Numbered from the stretch's first letter, positions 24,831-34,819 are shown. The stretch: DNA of 64,000 bases from F2B08 sp046260445 (GCA_046260445.1 JBHEPF010000145.1:1-64000), one strand, 5' to 3'. Program-made: numbers and translations. The notes: generated by a model from the sequence alone, not told the origin.

Positions 24831-25844
24831 ATGTCTGCCAACTTCGGACTGCAGACCGCGTCGGGCCACTTCGAGGTGCCCGAGGAGTCCAAGACGCCCT
24901 ACCCGCCGGACGTCGAGGCGACCCTGCGCGATGACGCTGCGCAGATCATCGCGCGCTACCCGCAGCATCGCTCGGCCCTGCTGCCGATGCTCCACCTCGT
25001 CCAGTCCGTCGACGGCTACATCACCGGTCGTGGACTCGACCTGTGCGCGGAGCTGCTCGACCTCACCACAGCGGAGGTCTCCGGGGTCGCGACGTTCTAC
25101 ACGCAGTACAAACGACACCCGAACGGCGAGTACACCGTCGGCGTGTGCACCAACACGCTGTGCGCCATCATGGGCGGCGACGAGATCTGGGACGCGGTCT
25201 CGGAGCACCTCGGTATCGGCCACGACGAGACGACCGAAGACGGCAGGATCACGCTCGAGCGGGTCGAGTGCAACGCCGCGTGCGACTACGCGCCGGTCGT
25301 CATGACGAACTGGGAGTTCTTCGACAACCAGACCCCGCAGTCCACCATCGCGCTCGTCGACGACCTGCGGGCGGGCACCCCGGTGACTCCGACCCGGGGC
25401 CCACGCCAGGTGCGGACGTTCAAAGAGGTCTCCCGCGTCCTGGCGGGCTTCCAGGACGGACTCGCCGACGAGGGCGTCGGGGCAGGACGGCCCTCGGTCG
25501 TCGGACTCGAGCTCGCCAAGGAGAACGGCTGGGAGGCCCCCCGGGCGGCCCAGCCGACCGCAGAATCGCAGGAGGCCGACGTGGAGTCCGCACCGAAGGA
25601 GAGCGACGGCGACGCGCCGGGCCGCACCGAGGTCACGCCGAAGAGCCCCGAGTCCGCGGCCGGAACCCAGGCCGCCCCGAAGGCGACCGACCCTGCCGAT
25701 GAGGCGAGCGGGCCGCACGCCAAGGACGCCGACGAGGTCACCGCCCCCGACTCGGCGGCCAACGAAGGTCGCGACGAGATCCAGGACATCGGCATGACGG
25801 ATCCCGATGAGGTCAAGGGCGACGGCGAGGGAGAGACAAGATGA
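24831..25844 (+). CDS. nuoE: NADH-quinone oxidoreductase subunit E with long acidic C-terminal tail
   Basis: The thioredoxin-like [2Fe-2S] subunit of the NADH-input module. The four cluster ligands are in VGVCTNTLCAIMGG (near residue 106) and VECNAACDYAPV (near 146). The folded domain ends near residue 200. The remaining ~135 residues are alanine, glutamate, aspartate and proline rich with little hydrophobic content, so probably disordered. The protein is 337 residues against roughly 160-250 for most NuoE proteins. The gene abuts nuoD without a spacer and overlaps nuoF by four bases. Confidence 0.94.
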   Translation: MSANFGLQTASGHFEVPEESKTPYPPDVEATLRDDAAQIIARYPQHRSALLPMLHLVQSVDGYITGRGLDLCAELLDLTTAEVSGVATFYTQYKRHPNGEYTVGVCTNTLCAIMGGDEIWDAVSEHLGIGHDETTEDGRITLERVECNAACDYAPVVMTNWEFFDNQTPQSTIALVDDLRAGTPVTPTRGPRQVRTFKEVSRVLAGFQDGLADEGVGAGRPSVVGLELAKENGWEAPRAAQPTAESQEADVESAPKESDGDAPGRTEVTPKSPESAAGTQAAPKATDPADEASGPHAKDADEVTAPDSAANEGRDEIQDIGMTDPDEVKGDGEGETR

Positions 25845-27148
25845 CAACGCTGACGCCGATTCTCACGAAGTTCTGGGACCATCCGCAGTCCTGGACCCTG
25901 GCGACCTACGAGGACAACGAGGGATACCAGGCCCTCGACAAGGCTCTCGCCGCCGACCCGGCGGAGCTGGTGCAGGTGGCCAAGGACTCCGGCCTGCGGG
26001 GCCGTGGCGGGGCGGGATTCCCGACCGGCATGAAGTGGGGGTTCCTCCCGCCGCCCGACGGTGGCCCCCGCTACCTCGTCGTCAACGCCGACGAGTCCGA
26101 GCCGGGCACGTGCAAGGACACGCCACTCATGATGGCGGCACCGCACATCCTCATCGAGGGGATGGTGATCACCTCCTACGCGATCGGCTGCAACCACGCC
26201 TTCATCTACATCCGCGGTGAGATCGTGCACGTCTACCGTCGGCTGCTGCGCGCGGTCGAGGAGGCCTACGCCGCAGGCCATCTCGGCAAGGACATTCACG
26301 GGTCCGGGTTCGACCTCGACATCACCGTCCACGCCGGAGCCGGCGCCTACATCTGTGGCGAGGAGACCGCGCTCCTCGACAGCCTGGAGGGCCGTCGCGG
26401 CCAGCCACGCAGCAAGCCGCCGTTCCCGGCCGTCGCCGGTCTGTATGCGCGACCCACCGTCGTCAACAACGTCGAGTCGATCGCCTCGATCCCGCCGATC
26501 GTCCTGCACGGAGACGAGTGGTTCGCAGACATGGGCACCGAGGGGTCGAAGGGCTTCGGCATCTTCAGCCTCTCCGGGCACGTCGAGCGCCCGGGCCAGT
26601 ACGAAGCACCCCTCGGCATCACGATGCGCGAGCTGCTCGACATGGCCGGCGGTGTGCGGGGTGGCAAGAGGGTCAAGTTCTGGACCCCCGGTGGTTCGTC
26701 CACACCGCTGTTCACCGACCAGCACCTCGACATCCCGCTCGACTTCGACAGCGTCGCCAAGGCCGGTTCCATGCTCGGCACCCGGGCGCTGCAGGTGTTC
26801 GACGAGACCGTCTGCGTCGTGCGCGCCGTCGACCGGTGGACCGACTTCTACAAGCACGAGTCCTGCGGCAAGTGCACCCCGTGCCGGGAGGGTACGTGGT
26901 GGCTCAAGCAGATCCTCGGACGCCTCGAGAACGGTCAGGGTGACGAGGAGGACGTCGAGAAGCTCCTCGACATCTGTGACAACATCCTCGGTCGGTCGTT
27001 CTGCGCCCTCGCCGACGGTGCGACCTCACCGATCACGAGCAGCATCGAGTACTTCCGGGACGAGTACCTCCAGCACCTGGAGCTGGGGCACTGCCCGTTC
27101 GACCCCAAGGCTGCGACTCTCTTCGAGAAGGAAGGCGCGACCCTGTGA
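25841..27148 (+). CDS. nuoF: NADH-quinone oxidoreductase subunit F
   Basis: A 435-residue NADH-binding flavoprotein subunit. The FMN/NADH site is marked by GLRGRGGAGFPTGMKWGF near residue 52 and NADESEPGTCKD near 85; the [4Fe-4S] ligands by SCGKCTPCREGTWW near 345 and a further cysteine in RSFCALADG. It accepts hydride from NADH and passes electrons to NuoE/NuoG. Length and motifs are normal; four-base overlaps link it to nuoE and nuoG. Confidence 0.96.
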   Translation: MTTLTPILTKFWDHPQSWTLATYEDNEGYQALDKALAADPAELVQVAKDSGLRGRGGAGFPTGMKWGFLPPPDGGPRYLVVNADESEPGTCKDTPLMMAAPHILIEGMVITSYAIGCNHAFIYIRGEIVHVYRRLLRAVEEAYAAGHLGKDIHGSGFDLDITVHAGAGAYICGEETALLDSLEGRRGQPRSKPPFPAVAGLYARPTVVNNVESIASIPPIVLHGDEWFADMGTEGSKGFGIFSLSGHVERPGQYEAPLGITMRELLDMAGGVRGGKRVKFWTPGGSSTPLFTDQHLDIPLDFDSVAKAGSMLGTRALQVFDETVCVVRAVDRWTDFYKHESCGKCTPCREGTWWLKQILGRLENGQGDEEDVEKLLDICDNILGRSFCALADGATSPITSSIEYFRDEYLQHLELGHCPFDPKAATLFEKEGATL

Positions 27149-29622
27149 CCACCGCTCCCGAGAAGTCCCCGGTGAAGGACGACCTCGTCACGCTCACCAT
27201 CGACGGCGTGGAGGTCAGCGTGCCCAAGGGCACGCTGATCATCCGCGCTGCCGAAGAGGTCGGGATCGAGGTCCCGCGGTTCTGCGACCACCCCGGCCTG
27301 GACCCGGTCGGCGCCTGCCGGCAGTGTCTGGTCGAGGTGTGGATGCCCGGCCGACCCGGACCGGACGGCACCCCGGGCGAGCCGAGCCAGATGCAGGGGC
27401 CTCCCGGGCGGATGAAGCCGCAGGCATCGTGCACCATGACCGTGGCACCGGGCATGGTCGTCAAGACCCAGTTGACCTCTCCGGCCATCGACAAGGCCCA
27501 GCAGGGCGTGATGGAGTTCCTCCTCGTCAACCACCCGCTCGACTGCCCGGTCTGTGACAAGGGCGGCGAGTGCCCGCTGCAGAACCAGGCGATGAGCCAC
27601 GGCCGAGCCACCTCCCGCTTCGAGGACTCCAAGCGGACCTACCCCAAGCCGATCAATATCAGCAGCCAGGTCCTTCTGGATCGCGAGCGCTGTGTCCTCT
27701 GCGCGCGGTGCACCCGCTTCTCCGACCAGATCGCCGGCGACCCGTTCATCGCGCTCGTCGAGCGCGGGGCGCTGCAGCAGGTCGGCATCTACGAGGAGCA
27801 GCCGTTCGAGTCGTACTTCTCGGGCAACACCGTCCAGATCTGCCCGGTCGGCGCTCTCACCGGGGCCGCCTACCGCTTCCGGGCGCGACCCTTCGACCTC
27901 GTGTCGACGCAGAGTGTCTGCGAGCACTGTGCGAGCGGCTGCGCCCAGCGCACCGACCATCGTCGCGGCCAGGTCATGCGCCGGATGGCCGGCTATGACC
28001 CGGCTGTCAACGAGGAGTGGAACTGTGACAAGGGCCGGTGGGCCTTCACCTACCCACTCGTCGGCGACCGCCTGCAGTTCCCGATGGTGCGTGAGGACGG
28101 CGTCCTGCGTGTCGCGTCCTGGCCCGAAGCCCTCGCCGCCGCGGCCGACGGCCTCGCTGCCGCCGGCGCAGCCGGTCCCTCGGGCGTGGGGGTGCTCGTC
28201 GGTGGGCGCGTGAGCATGGAGGACGCCTACGCCTACACCGCCTTGGCCCAGCAGGCGCTCGGCGGCGCCGACATCGACTTCCGCGCCCGGCCGCACTCGG
28301 CCGAGGAGGCCGACTTCCTCGCCAGCACCGTGCGCGGCACGACGCCCGAGACCGGCGGCGTGACCTACGATGACCTCGAGCGTGCCGGCAGCGTGCTGCT
28401 CGTCGGCTTCGAGCCCGAGGACGAGTCCCCGATCGTCTTCCTGCGCCTGCGCAAGGCGTTCCGCACGAACAGGACGGCCGTGTATGCGGTGGCTCCGCTG
28501 CCCACCCGTGGCCTCGCCAAGGTCGGGGGCACGCTTCTCGCGTCGGCTCCCGGCACCGAGGCCCAGGTCCTCGACGGCATCACGCAGGGGTCCGACCGGG
28601 CCACCGAGTCGATGACCAAGGCCGGCGAGGCGCTGCGCGCCGACGGCGCGATCATTCTCGTCGGCGAACGGCTGGCCGGTGTTCCGGGCGGGCTGTCGGC
28701 CGCCCGGCGGCTCGCCGAGGCAACCGGTGCCAAACTCGCGTGGATCCCGCGCCGGGCAGGTGAGCGTGGTGCCCTGGAGGTCGGCGCGCTCTCCGGTCGT
28801 GGCACTGCCGCGATGCTCTCCGACGCAGCCGTGGGCAGGGTCGGCGGCCTCGTCGTCGGTGGCGTGGACCCCTACGACATCGTCAGTGCAGGGCCCGAAG
28901 CCGACGGCCTGGACACCGAGGACGTGCTCGAGGGCCTGCGCCGAGCGTTCGTCGTCAGCCTCGAGGTCCGCGAGTCTGCCGTCACCGAGCTCGCCGACGT
29001 CGTGCTTCCGGTCGCTCCGCACGCAGAGAAGGCAGGCACCTTCCTTACCTGGGAGGGCCGGGCGCGACCCTTCGCCGCAGCCCTGGACAGCGGCGCCATG
29101 AGCGACTACCGCGTGCTCGACATGCTCGCCACCGAGATGGGCGCCGCGATCAACACGCGCACGCTCACCGCCATCCGCGGCCAGCTCGCTTCCGCCCCGG
29201 CCACGGCCGCCACCACCGCGCCGGACGTGGCCGCGAGCATGCCTGCGGAGCCGGGAACCGGCCAGGTGCTCCTCGCGACCTGGCACCACCTTCTCGATAT
29301 GGGCCGGATGCAGGACGGTGAGCCGTTCCTCGCAGGGACGGCCCCGGCGACGATCGCCAGGGTCTCCGCGGGGACGGCCGAGGCCTTCGGCCTGCAGGAC
29401 GGTGACGTCGTCGAGGTGAGCACCTCTGCCGGTAGTCTCGTCCTGCCGCTCATGGTGACGGAGGGCATGGTCGACCACGTCGTCTGGATGCCGACCAACT
29501 CGGCCGGCGCTCCCGTTCGCTCCGCACTCGGCGCCGACTCCGGAGCGGTCGTCGGACTGCGCAAGGCAGCCCGCGACGTGACGGAAGCCACCGCTGTGCT
29601 GACTGAGGATGGTGTCGCATGA
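27145..29622 (+). CDS. nuoG: NADH-quinone oxidoreductase subunit G
   Basis: An 825-residue iron-sulfur subunit. The N-terminal 250 residues carry the cluster ligands: CDHPGLDPVGACRQC ([2Fe-2S]), HPLDCPVCDKGGECPLQ with the histidine ligand, and CVLCARCTRF with QICPVGAL. Next comes CEHCASGCAQR, the extra cluster motif, then a molybdopterin-oxidoreductase-like domain to the C terminus, ending with a MopB-type binding fold (GLQDGDVVEVSTSAG). It links NuoE/F to NuoI. It overlaps nuoF and nuoH by four bases each. Confidence 0.95.
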   Translation: MTTAPEKSPVKDDLVTLTIDGVEVSVPKGTLIIRAAEEVGIEVPRFCDHPGLDPVGACRQCLVEVWMPGRPGPDGTPGEPSQMQGPPGRMKPQASCTMTVAPGMVVKTQLTSPAIDKAQQGVMEFLLVNHPLDCPVCDKGGECPLQNQAMSHGRATSRFEDSKRTYPKPINISSQVLLDRERCVLCARCTRFSDQIAGDPFIALVERGALQQVGIYEEQPFESYFSGNTVQICPVGALTGAAYRFRARPFDLVSTQSVCEHCASGCAQRTDHRRGQVMRRMAGYDPAVNEEWNCDKGRWAFTYPLVGDRLQFPMVREDGVLRVASWPEALAAAADGLAAAGAAGPSGVGVLVGGRVSMEDAYAYTALAQQALGGADIDFRARPHSAEEADFLASTVRGTTPETGGVTYDDLERAGSVLLVGFEPEDESPIVFLRLRKAFRTNRTAVYAVAPLPTRGLAKVGGTLLASAPGTEAQVLDGITQGSDRATESMTKAGEALRADGAIILVGERLAGVPGGLSAARRLAEATGAKLAWIPRRAGERGALEVGALSGRGTAAMLSDAAVGRVGGLVVGGVDPYDIVSAGPEADGLDTEDVLEGLRRAFVVSLEVRESAVTELADVVLPVAPHAEKAGTFLTWEGRARPFAAALDSGAMSDYRVLDMLATEMGAAINTRTLTAIRGQLASAPATAATTAPDVAASMPAEPGTGQVLLATWHHLLDMGRMQDGEPFLAGTAPATIARVSAGTAEAFGLQDGDVVEVSTSAGSLVLPLMVTEGMVDHVVWMPTNSAGAPVRSALGADSGAVVGLRKAARDVTEATAVLTEDGVA

Positions 29623-31043
29623 TCACGCAGATCATCCTGACCGGCCTTCCGGCGTTCGTCGCCGACGGCGCCCGGGAGAATCCCCTCGCCGACTTCAGCG
29701 ACACCCCGCTGTGGCTGTCGGCGCTCAAGGCGGTGATGGTCTTCGCCTATCTGCTGATCCAGGTCCTGCTCGTCATCTGGTTCGAGCGGCGCGTCATCGG
29801 CCGGATGCAGCAGCGTCCGGGTCCGAACCGCAACGGCCCGTTCGGCCTGCTCCAGTCGCTGGCCGACGGCGTGAAGTCGATACTCAAGGAGGACCTGCGA
29901 CCCAAGGCGTCCGACATGGTCGTCTTCACCCTCGCGCCGATCGTCTTCGCCTCGATGGCCTTCGTCGCGTTCTCGATCATCCCGCTCGGGCCCGACGTCT
30001 CGATGTTCGGGTACCGGACCCCCCTGCAGCTGACCGACTTCTCCGTCGCGGTTCTTCTCGTGCTGGCCGCGGCCGGTGTCGCCGCCTACGGCGTCATCAT
30101 GGCGGGCTGGGCCTCGGGGTCGACCTACCCCCTCCTCGGTGGGCTGCGCAGCAGCGCACAGATCATCTCCTACGAGATCGCCATGGGACTCTCGCTCGTG
30201 GCGGTGTTCATCTACGCCGGCTCGATGTCGACCTCGCAGATCGTCGCCGCTCAGGCCGAGCAGGGCTGGTTCATCATCGCCGCAGCCTTCTCTTTCGTTG
30301 TCTACGTCATCACGATGGTCGGTGAGACCAACCGGCTGCCGTTCGACCTCGCCGAGGGTGAGGGCGAGATCGTCGGAGGCTACTTCACCGAGTACTCCGG
30401 GATGCGCTTCGCGATGTTCTTCCTCGCCGAGTACATCAACATGTTCACCGTCTCGGCGATCGCGACCACGCTGTTCCTCGGTGGCTGGCAGGCGCCTCCC
30501 GGCATCGCCGCCATCAACGACGGCATGTTCAACGAGGGCTGGTGGGGCCTGCTGTGGTTCACCCTCAAGATGTGGATGTTCATGTTCATGTTCGTCTGGC
30601 TGCGGGGCACCCTCCCGCGGACCCGCTACGACCAGTTCATGAAGTTCGGCTGGAAGTTCCTCATCCCCGCCTCGCTGGTCTGGATCCTGCTCGTCGCTCT
30701 CGTGCGCGGAGCGGACGCCGGCTTCTTCGGCGACAGCACCTTCGGGATCCTCGGCCGGGACTTCCCGGTGCCGGTCCTGTTCATCCTCGGCGCGGCCCTG
30801 CTGATCATGGTCGGCGCGTTCGCCCTCTGGGACCGGGCCGCCGAGCGGCGGGCGGGCGCCCAGGCCCCGGTGTTCAACGAGGAGATCGACCCGTTCGCGG
30901 GTGGCTACCCCGTGCCACCGCTGCCCGGGCAGCGGCTCGTCGAGCGCACCCGCGCACGCGAGGGCCAGCCCACGCATACCGATGACCACACCGAAGAGCC
31001 CGGGGCCGGCGACACCGTCGTCGTCTCGGGCAAGGAGGGCTGA
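29619..31043 (+). CDS. nuoH: NADH-quinone oxidoreductase subunit H
   Basis: A 474-residue membrane subunit at the junction with the hydrophilic arm, with about eight or nine transmembrane helices. Family signatures seen are ERRVIGRMQQRPGPNRNGPFGLLQSLADGVK (residues about 51-81) and ETNRLPFDLAEGEGEIVGGYFTEYSGM (near 240). A hydrophilic C-terminal tail of about 60 residues, ending near EEPGAGDTVVVSGKEG, extends beyond the standard subunit. It overlaps nuoG by four bases. Confidence 0.95.
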   Translation: MITQIILTGLPAFVADGARENPLADFSDTPLWLSALKAVMVFAYLLIQVLLVIWFERRVIGRMQQRPGPNRNGPFGLLQSLADGVKSILKEDLRPKASDMVVFTLAPIVFASMAFVAFSIIPLGPDVSMFGYRTPLQLTDFSVAVLLVLAAAGVAAYGVIMAGWASGSTYPLLGGLRSSAQIISYEIAMGLSLVAVFIYAGSMSTSQIVAAQAEQGWFIIAAAFSFVVYVITMVGETNRLPFDLAEGEGEIVGGYFTEYSGMRFAMFFLAEYINMFTVSAIATTLFLGGWQAPPGIAAINDGMFNEGWWGLLWFTLKMWMFMFMFVWLRGTLPRTRYDQFMKFGWKFLIPASLVWILLVALVRGADAGFFGDSTFGILGRDFPVPVLFILGAALLIMVGAFALWDRAAERRAGAQAPVFNEEIDPFAGGYPVPPLPGQRLVERTRAREGQPTHTDDHTEEPGAGDTVVVSGKEG

Positions 31044-31046
31044 GCG

Positions 31047-31730
31047 ATGTCCGACAGCAAGGCTGTCGAGCCACGCGGCGACGGATCCGCCGACCGGGAG
31101 AAGGAGCCTGGTCTCCTCGCCTCCGTCGCCGGCTTCGGCGTGACCTTCTCGACGATGTTCAAGAAGGTCTACACCGAGGAGTACCCCGAGGAGAAGCGCC
31201 CCACTGCACCGCGCTTCCACGGTCGGCACCAGCTCAACCGGCACCCCGACGGCCTCGAGAAGTGCGTCGGATGCGAGCTGTGTGCCTGGGCCTGCCCAGC
31301 GGATGCGATCTTCGTCCAGGGGGCCGACAACGACGACACCCCGATCGAGCTCGGCGGCACGGGACGGTTCTCGCCCGGAGAGCGCTACGGGCGCATCTAC
31401 CAGATCAACTATCTGCGCTGCATCTTCTGCGGTCTGTGCATCGAGGCCTGCCCGACGCGCGCCCTGACCATGACGAACGTCTACGAGCTCGCCGACAACA
31501 ACCGCGCGGACCTGATCTTCACCAAGGAGCAGCTCCTCGCGCCCCTCCAGGAGGGCATGCTGTCCCCGCCGTTCCCGATGCCGGAGGGCATGGAGGAGCG
31601 CGACTACTACCAGGGCAAGGTCGCAAGTGCGACCGACGCCCAGCGGGACTACGTCGAGCAGTATGCGCAGAGCGCCCCGGCGGACGACTCGCCGGGCGAG
31701 CCGGTCACGACCCCGGGGGAGGCCCGGTGA
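31047..31730 (+). CDS. nuoI: NADH-quinone oxidoreductase subunit I
   Basis: A 227-residue ferredoxin-like subunit with two [4Fe-4S] clusters (N6a/N6b) joining NuoG to NuoB. The two ligand sets are CVGCELCAWACPADAI (near residue 73) and CIFCGLCIEACPTRAL (near 125). N- and C-terminal extensions of about 30 and 40 residues are hydrophilic. It starts three bases after nuoH and overlaps nuoJ by four. Confidence 0.96.
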   Translation: MSDSKAVEPRGDGSADREKEPGLLASVAGFGVTFSTMFKKVYTEEYPEEKRPTAPRFHGRHQLNRHPDGLEKCVGCELCAWACPADAIFVQGADNDDTPIELGGTGRFSPGERYGRIYQINYLRCIFCGLCIEACPTRALTMTNVYELADNNRADLIFTKEQLLAPLQEGMLSPPFPMPEGMEERDYYQGKVASATDAQRDYVEQYAQSAPADDSPGEPVTTPGEAR

Positions 31731-32512
31731 CCACCCCACTCGAGATCGGCGCGGGCGAGACGGTCCTGTTCTGGATCCTCGCCCCGATCAGCGTCATCGC
31801 AGCTCTCGGGCTGCTCTTCGCGCGCAAGTCCGTGCATGCGGCGCTGAGCATGATCCTCGTCATGCTCATCGCGGGGGTCTTCTACATCGCCAACGAGGCG
31901 CCGTTCCTGGGCATCGTCCAGATCGTCGTGTACTCCGGTGCGGTGATGATGCTGTTCCTCTTCGTCGTGATGCTCGTCGGCATCGACGCCTCGGACAGTC
32001 TCATCGAGACGATCAAGGGACAGCGTCTCGCGACCGTCCTGGTGACGCTCGCCCTGCTCGCCCTGCTCACCGTGACCGTCGGTCGGGTCGCCTGGGGTGA
32101 CTCGGTCGGGCTCGCCGTGATGAACGCCGAGACCGGCAACGTCACCGGGCTCGCCTACCTCATCTTCGGTCGCTACATCTGGATCTTCGAGGTCAGTGCC
32201 CTGCTGCTCATCACGGCGTCGGTGGCCGCGATGGTGCTGGCGCACCGCACGAGGCTCTCGGCTGCGCCCAGCCAGCGCGCCTGGTCCGAGCGACGCTTCC
32301 GCACGGGCAAGCGCATCACCGGGCTTCCCGTCCCCGGTGTCTACGCGCGACACAACGCCGTCGACACCCCGGCCCTGCTGCCGGACGGCACCCCGTCGGA
32401 GCTGTCGGTGTCCCGTGTCGTCGCCGCGCGGTCCCAGGTCATCTCGCCGGACCGCTATGCGGGCTCCGAGCGCGAGATGGAGCGCGAGATCGAGGAGGGC
32501 GGCGAGCGATGA
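31727..32512 (+). CDS. nuoJ: NADH-quinone oxidoreductase subunit J
   Basis: A 261-residue membrane subunit with five transmembrane helices in the first 175 residues, including the third-helix signature QIVVYSGAVMMLFLFVVML, which holds the pi-bulge of the ND6 family. The C-terminal ~85 residues are hydrophilic and not part of the usual subunit. The GTG at 31727 overlaps the nuoI stop, giving the start. It overlaps nuoK by four bases. Confidence 0.94.
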   Translation: MTTPLEIGAGETVLFWILAPISVIAALGLLFARKSVHAALSMILVMLIAGVFYIANEAPFLGIVQIVVYSGAVMMLFLFVVMLVGIDASDSLIETIKGQRLATVLVTLALLALLTVTVGRVAWGDSVGLAVMNAETGNVTGLAYLIFGRYIWIFEVSALLLITASVAAMVLAHRTRLSAAPSQRAWSERRFRTGKRITGLPVPGVYARHNAVDTPALLPDGTPSELSVSRVVAARSQVISPDRYAGSEREMEREIEEGGER

Positions 32513-32808
32513 GCCTGGTCAACTACATCTACCTCTCGGTGATCCTGTTCTCGATCGGCGGAGCGGTCGTCCTGACCCGGCGCAACGCGATCATCGTGTT
32601 CATGGGGATCGAGCTCATGCTCAACGCCGCCAACCTGGCCTTCGTCACCTTCGCCCGGATGCACGGCAACCTCGACGGCCAGGTCATCGCCCTGTTCGTC
32701 ATGGTCGTCGCCTCGGCCGAGGTCGTCATCGGGCTGGCGATCATCATGACCATCTTCCGTTCCCGTCGCTCGGCCTCGGTCGACAACGCGAATCTGCTCA
32801 AGGCCTGA
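32509..32808 (+). CDS. nuoK: NADH-quinone oxidoreductase subunit K
   Basis: A 99-residue subunit with three transmembrane helices and the two conserved intramembrane glutamates, in FMGIELMLNAANLAF and ASAEVVIGLAIIM, needed for proton movement. The size is exactly that of the family. It overlaps nuoJ and is followed after 13 bases by nuoL. Confidence 0.95.
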   Translation: MSLVNYIYLSVILFSIGGAVVLTRRNAIIVFMGIELMLNAANLAFVTFARMHGNLDGQVIALFVMVVASAEVVIGLAIIMTIFRSRRSASVDNANLLKA

Positions 32809-32821
32809 GAAGGAGTTCTAG

Positions 32822-34819
32822 GTGACTTTCCTCGCGACTGCGAGCGCTGCTGAGGCTGCGGGAGCTGCACCGGCCTTCGTCTGGCTGCTCATCGCCCTGC
32901 CGCTCCTCGGTGCGGCGATCCTGCTCCTCGGGGGACGCAAGACCGACTCCTTCGGTCCGCTGCTCGCCACCGGACTCTCGTGGGCGAGCTTCGTCCTGGC
33001 GATCCCGCTGCTCATCTCCATGATGGGCCGGGCACCGGAGGAGCGAGCGGTCGAGCACGTCCTGTACTCCTGGATCCCGGCCGGGTCCTTCCAGCTCGAC
33101 GCCGGAATCCTCCTCGACCCGCTGTCGATCTCTTTCGTCCTGCTCATCACGTTCGTCGGCTCGCTCATCCACGTGTACTCCCTCGGCTACATGAAGGACG
33201 ACCCGAGCCACGTCCGGCGCCCCGGGCACACCCTCACGGCGTGGGAGGAGAGCCGCGAGCCGTCCGAGCGTCGGCGGTTCTTCGCCTACCTCAACCTCTT
33301 CATCGCGGCGATGCTCCTGCTCGTCCTCGCGAACTCCTACCCGTTGCTCTTCGTCGGCTGGGAGGGCGTCGGTCTGGCGTCCTACCTGCTCATCGGGTTC
33401 TGGAACCACAACCCGGCGTATGCGACAGCCGCCAACAAGGCGTTCATCGTCAACCGCATCGGTGACATGGGTGTCATCGCCGCGATCATGGCGATGTTCG
33501 CCGCCTTCGGCGCCGTCGACTACGCGGGCGTGAGCGCGGCTGCCGGGGAGGCGAGCACGGGGGTCCTCGTCTTCATCGGCCTGCTGCTCCTCCTCGGGGC
33601 CACCGGCAAGTCCGCCCAGTTCCCGCTGCAGAGCTGGCTCGGGGACGCGATGGCTGGTCCGACCCCGGTGTCGGCGCTCATCCACGCCGCGACCATGGTG
33701 ACGGCCGGTGTCTATCTCATCGTCCGCAGCGCTCCCATCTTCGACAATGCGCCGACCGCTCAGACGGCGGTGGCCGTCATCGGTGCGATCACGCTCATCT
33801 ACGGTGCGATCGTCGGCATGGCCAAGGACGACATCAAGAAGGCGCTGGCCGCCTCGACGATGTCGCAGATCGGCTACATGATGCTGGCGGCCGGGCTCGG
33901 GCCGGCCGGGTACGCATACGCGATCTTCCACCTGCTCACCCACGGCTTCTTCAAGGCGGGCATGTTCCTCGGCGCAGGGTCGGTCATGCACGGCATGAAG
34001 GACGAGGTGAACATGCGCCGCTTCGGAGGGCTGTCGACCTTCATGAAGGTCACGTGGGTCACCTTCGGGCTGGGCTGGCTCGCGATCCTCGGCGTCCCCC
34101 CGTTCTCGGGATTCTGGTCCAAGGACGCGATCATCGAGACGGCGTTCATGGGCGAGGGCATCAGGCCCTGGCTGCTCGGCGGCGCTGCTCTCGTCGGTGC
34201 CGGCATCACCGCCTTCTACATGTCCCGCCTGTTCTTCATGACCTTCCATGGCAGGGCCCGCTGGAGTGAAGAGGACTACCACCCGCACGAGGCACCGGCC
34301 ACGATGACCATCCCGATGATCGTCCTGGCGGCGGGCTCGGCCCTCCTCGGGCTCGTCCTCGCCTGGCCGTTCGCCGAGACCAAGCCCATCGTCGCCTGGC
34401 TGCGGCCGGTCGTCGGATACGGCTCCGACTCCGAGCCGGTGCTCGCGATCCCGGTCATCATCGCGCTGACGCTGATCTTCGTCGCCCTCGGGGTCGCCGT
34501 CGCCTACCTCAAGTACCTGAAGGAGGACGTCCCGGCCGTGGCACCGGTCGGGTCCTGGGCCACCCAGGCGGCTCGCGCGGACCTCTACCAAGAGGAGGTG
34601 AACCGGACGCTGTTCGAGCAGCCGGGTGTCGCGCTCACCCGCGGTCTGGACTTCGGTGACCGGTCCGGTGTCGACGGCTCGATCAGTGGGTTCGCCACGT
34701 GGATCGGCGACCTGTCCTCCCGGTTGCGCCGCATCCAGAACGGCTTTGCGCGGTCCTATGCCCTGACGATGCTCGCCGGCGTCGTCCTCTTCCTCGGTGC
34801 TGTGTGGGTGGTGCAGTGA
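32822..34819 (+). CDS. nuoL: NADH-quinone oxidoreductase subunit L
   Basis: A 665-residue antiporter-like proton-pumping subunit of the Mrp/ND5 family. It contains GWEGVGLASYLLIGFW near residue 180, KSAQFPLQSWLGDAMAGPTPVSALIHAATMV near 262 with the pumping lysine/histidine residues, and LTHGFFKAGMFLGAGSVMHG near 378. The usual lateral helix and last transmembrane helix fill the C-terminal end. The GTG at 32822 is fixed by the Shine-Dalgarno motif AAGGAG at 32810-32815. It overlaps nuoM by one or more bases at TGATG. Confidence 0.95.
   Translation: MTFLATASAAEAAGAAPAFVWLLIALPLLGAAILLLGGRKTDSFGPLLATGLSWASFVLAIPLLISMMGRAPEERAVEHVLYSWIPAGSFQLDAGILLDPLSISFVLLITFVGSLIHVYSLGYMKDDPSHVRRPGHTLTAWEESREPSERRRFFAYLNLFIAAMLLLVLANSYPLLFVGWEGVGLASYLLIGFWNHNPAYATAANKAFIVNRIGDMGVIAAIMAMFAAFGAVDYAGVSAAAGEASTGVLVFIGLLLLLGATGKSAQFPLQSWLGDAMAGPTPVSALIHAATMVTAGVYLIVRSAPIFDNAPTAQTAVAVIGAITLIYGAIVGMAKDDIKKALAASTMSQIGYMMLAAGLGPAGYAYAIFHLLTHGFFKAGMFLGAGSVMHGMKDEVNMRRFGGLSTFMKVTWVTFGLGWLAILGVPPFSGFWSKDAIIETAFMGEGIRPWLLGGAALVGAGITAFYMSRLFFMTFHGRARWSEEDYHPHEAPATMTIPMIVLAAGSALLGLVLAWPFAETKPIVAWLRPVVGYGSDSEPVLAIPVIIALTLIFVALGVAVAYLKYLKEDVPAVAPVGSWATQAARADLYQEEVNRTLFEQPGVALTRGLDFGDRSGVDGSISGFATWIGDLSSRLRRIQNGFARSYALTMLAGVVLFLGAVWVVQ

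Noticed and set aside
23382..25847. Minus-strand open frame across nuoD and nuoE
   Set aside because: Opposite conserved complex I genes; composition is Asp/Gly/His/Arg-rich without any recognisable domain.
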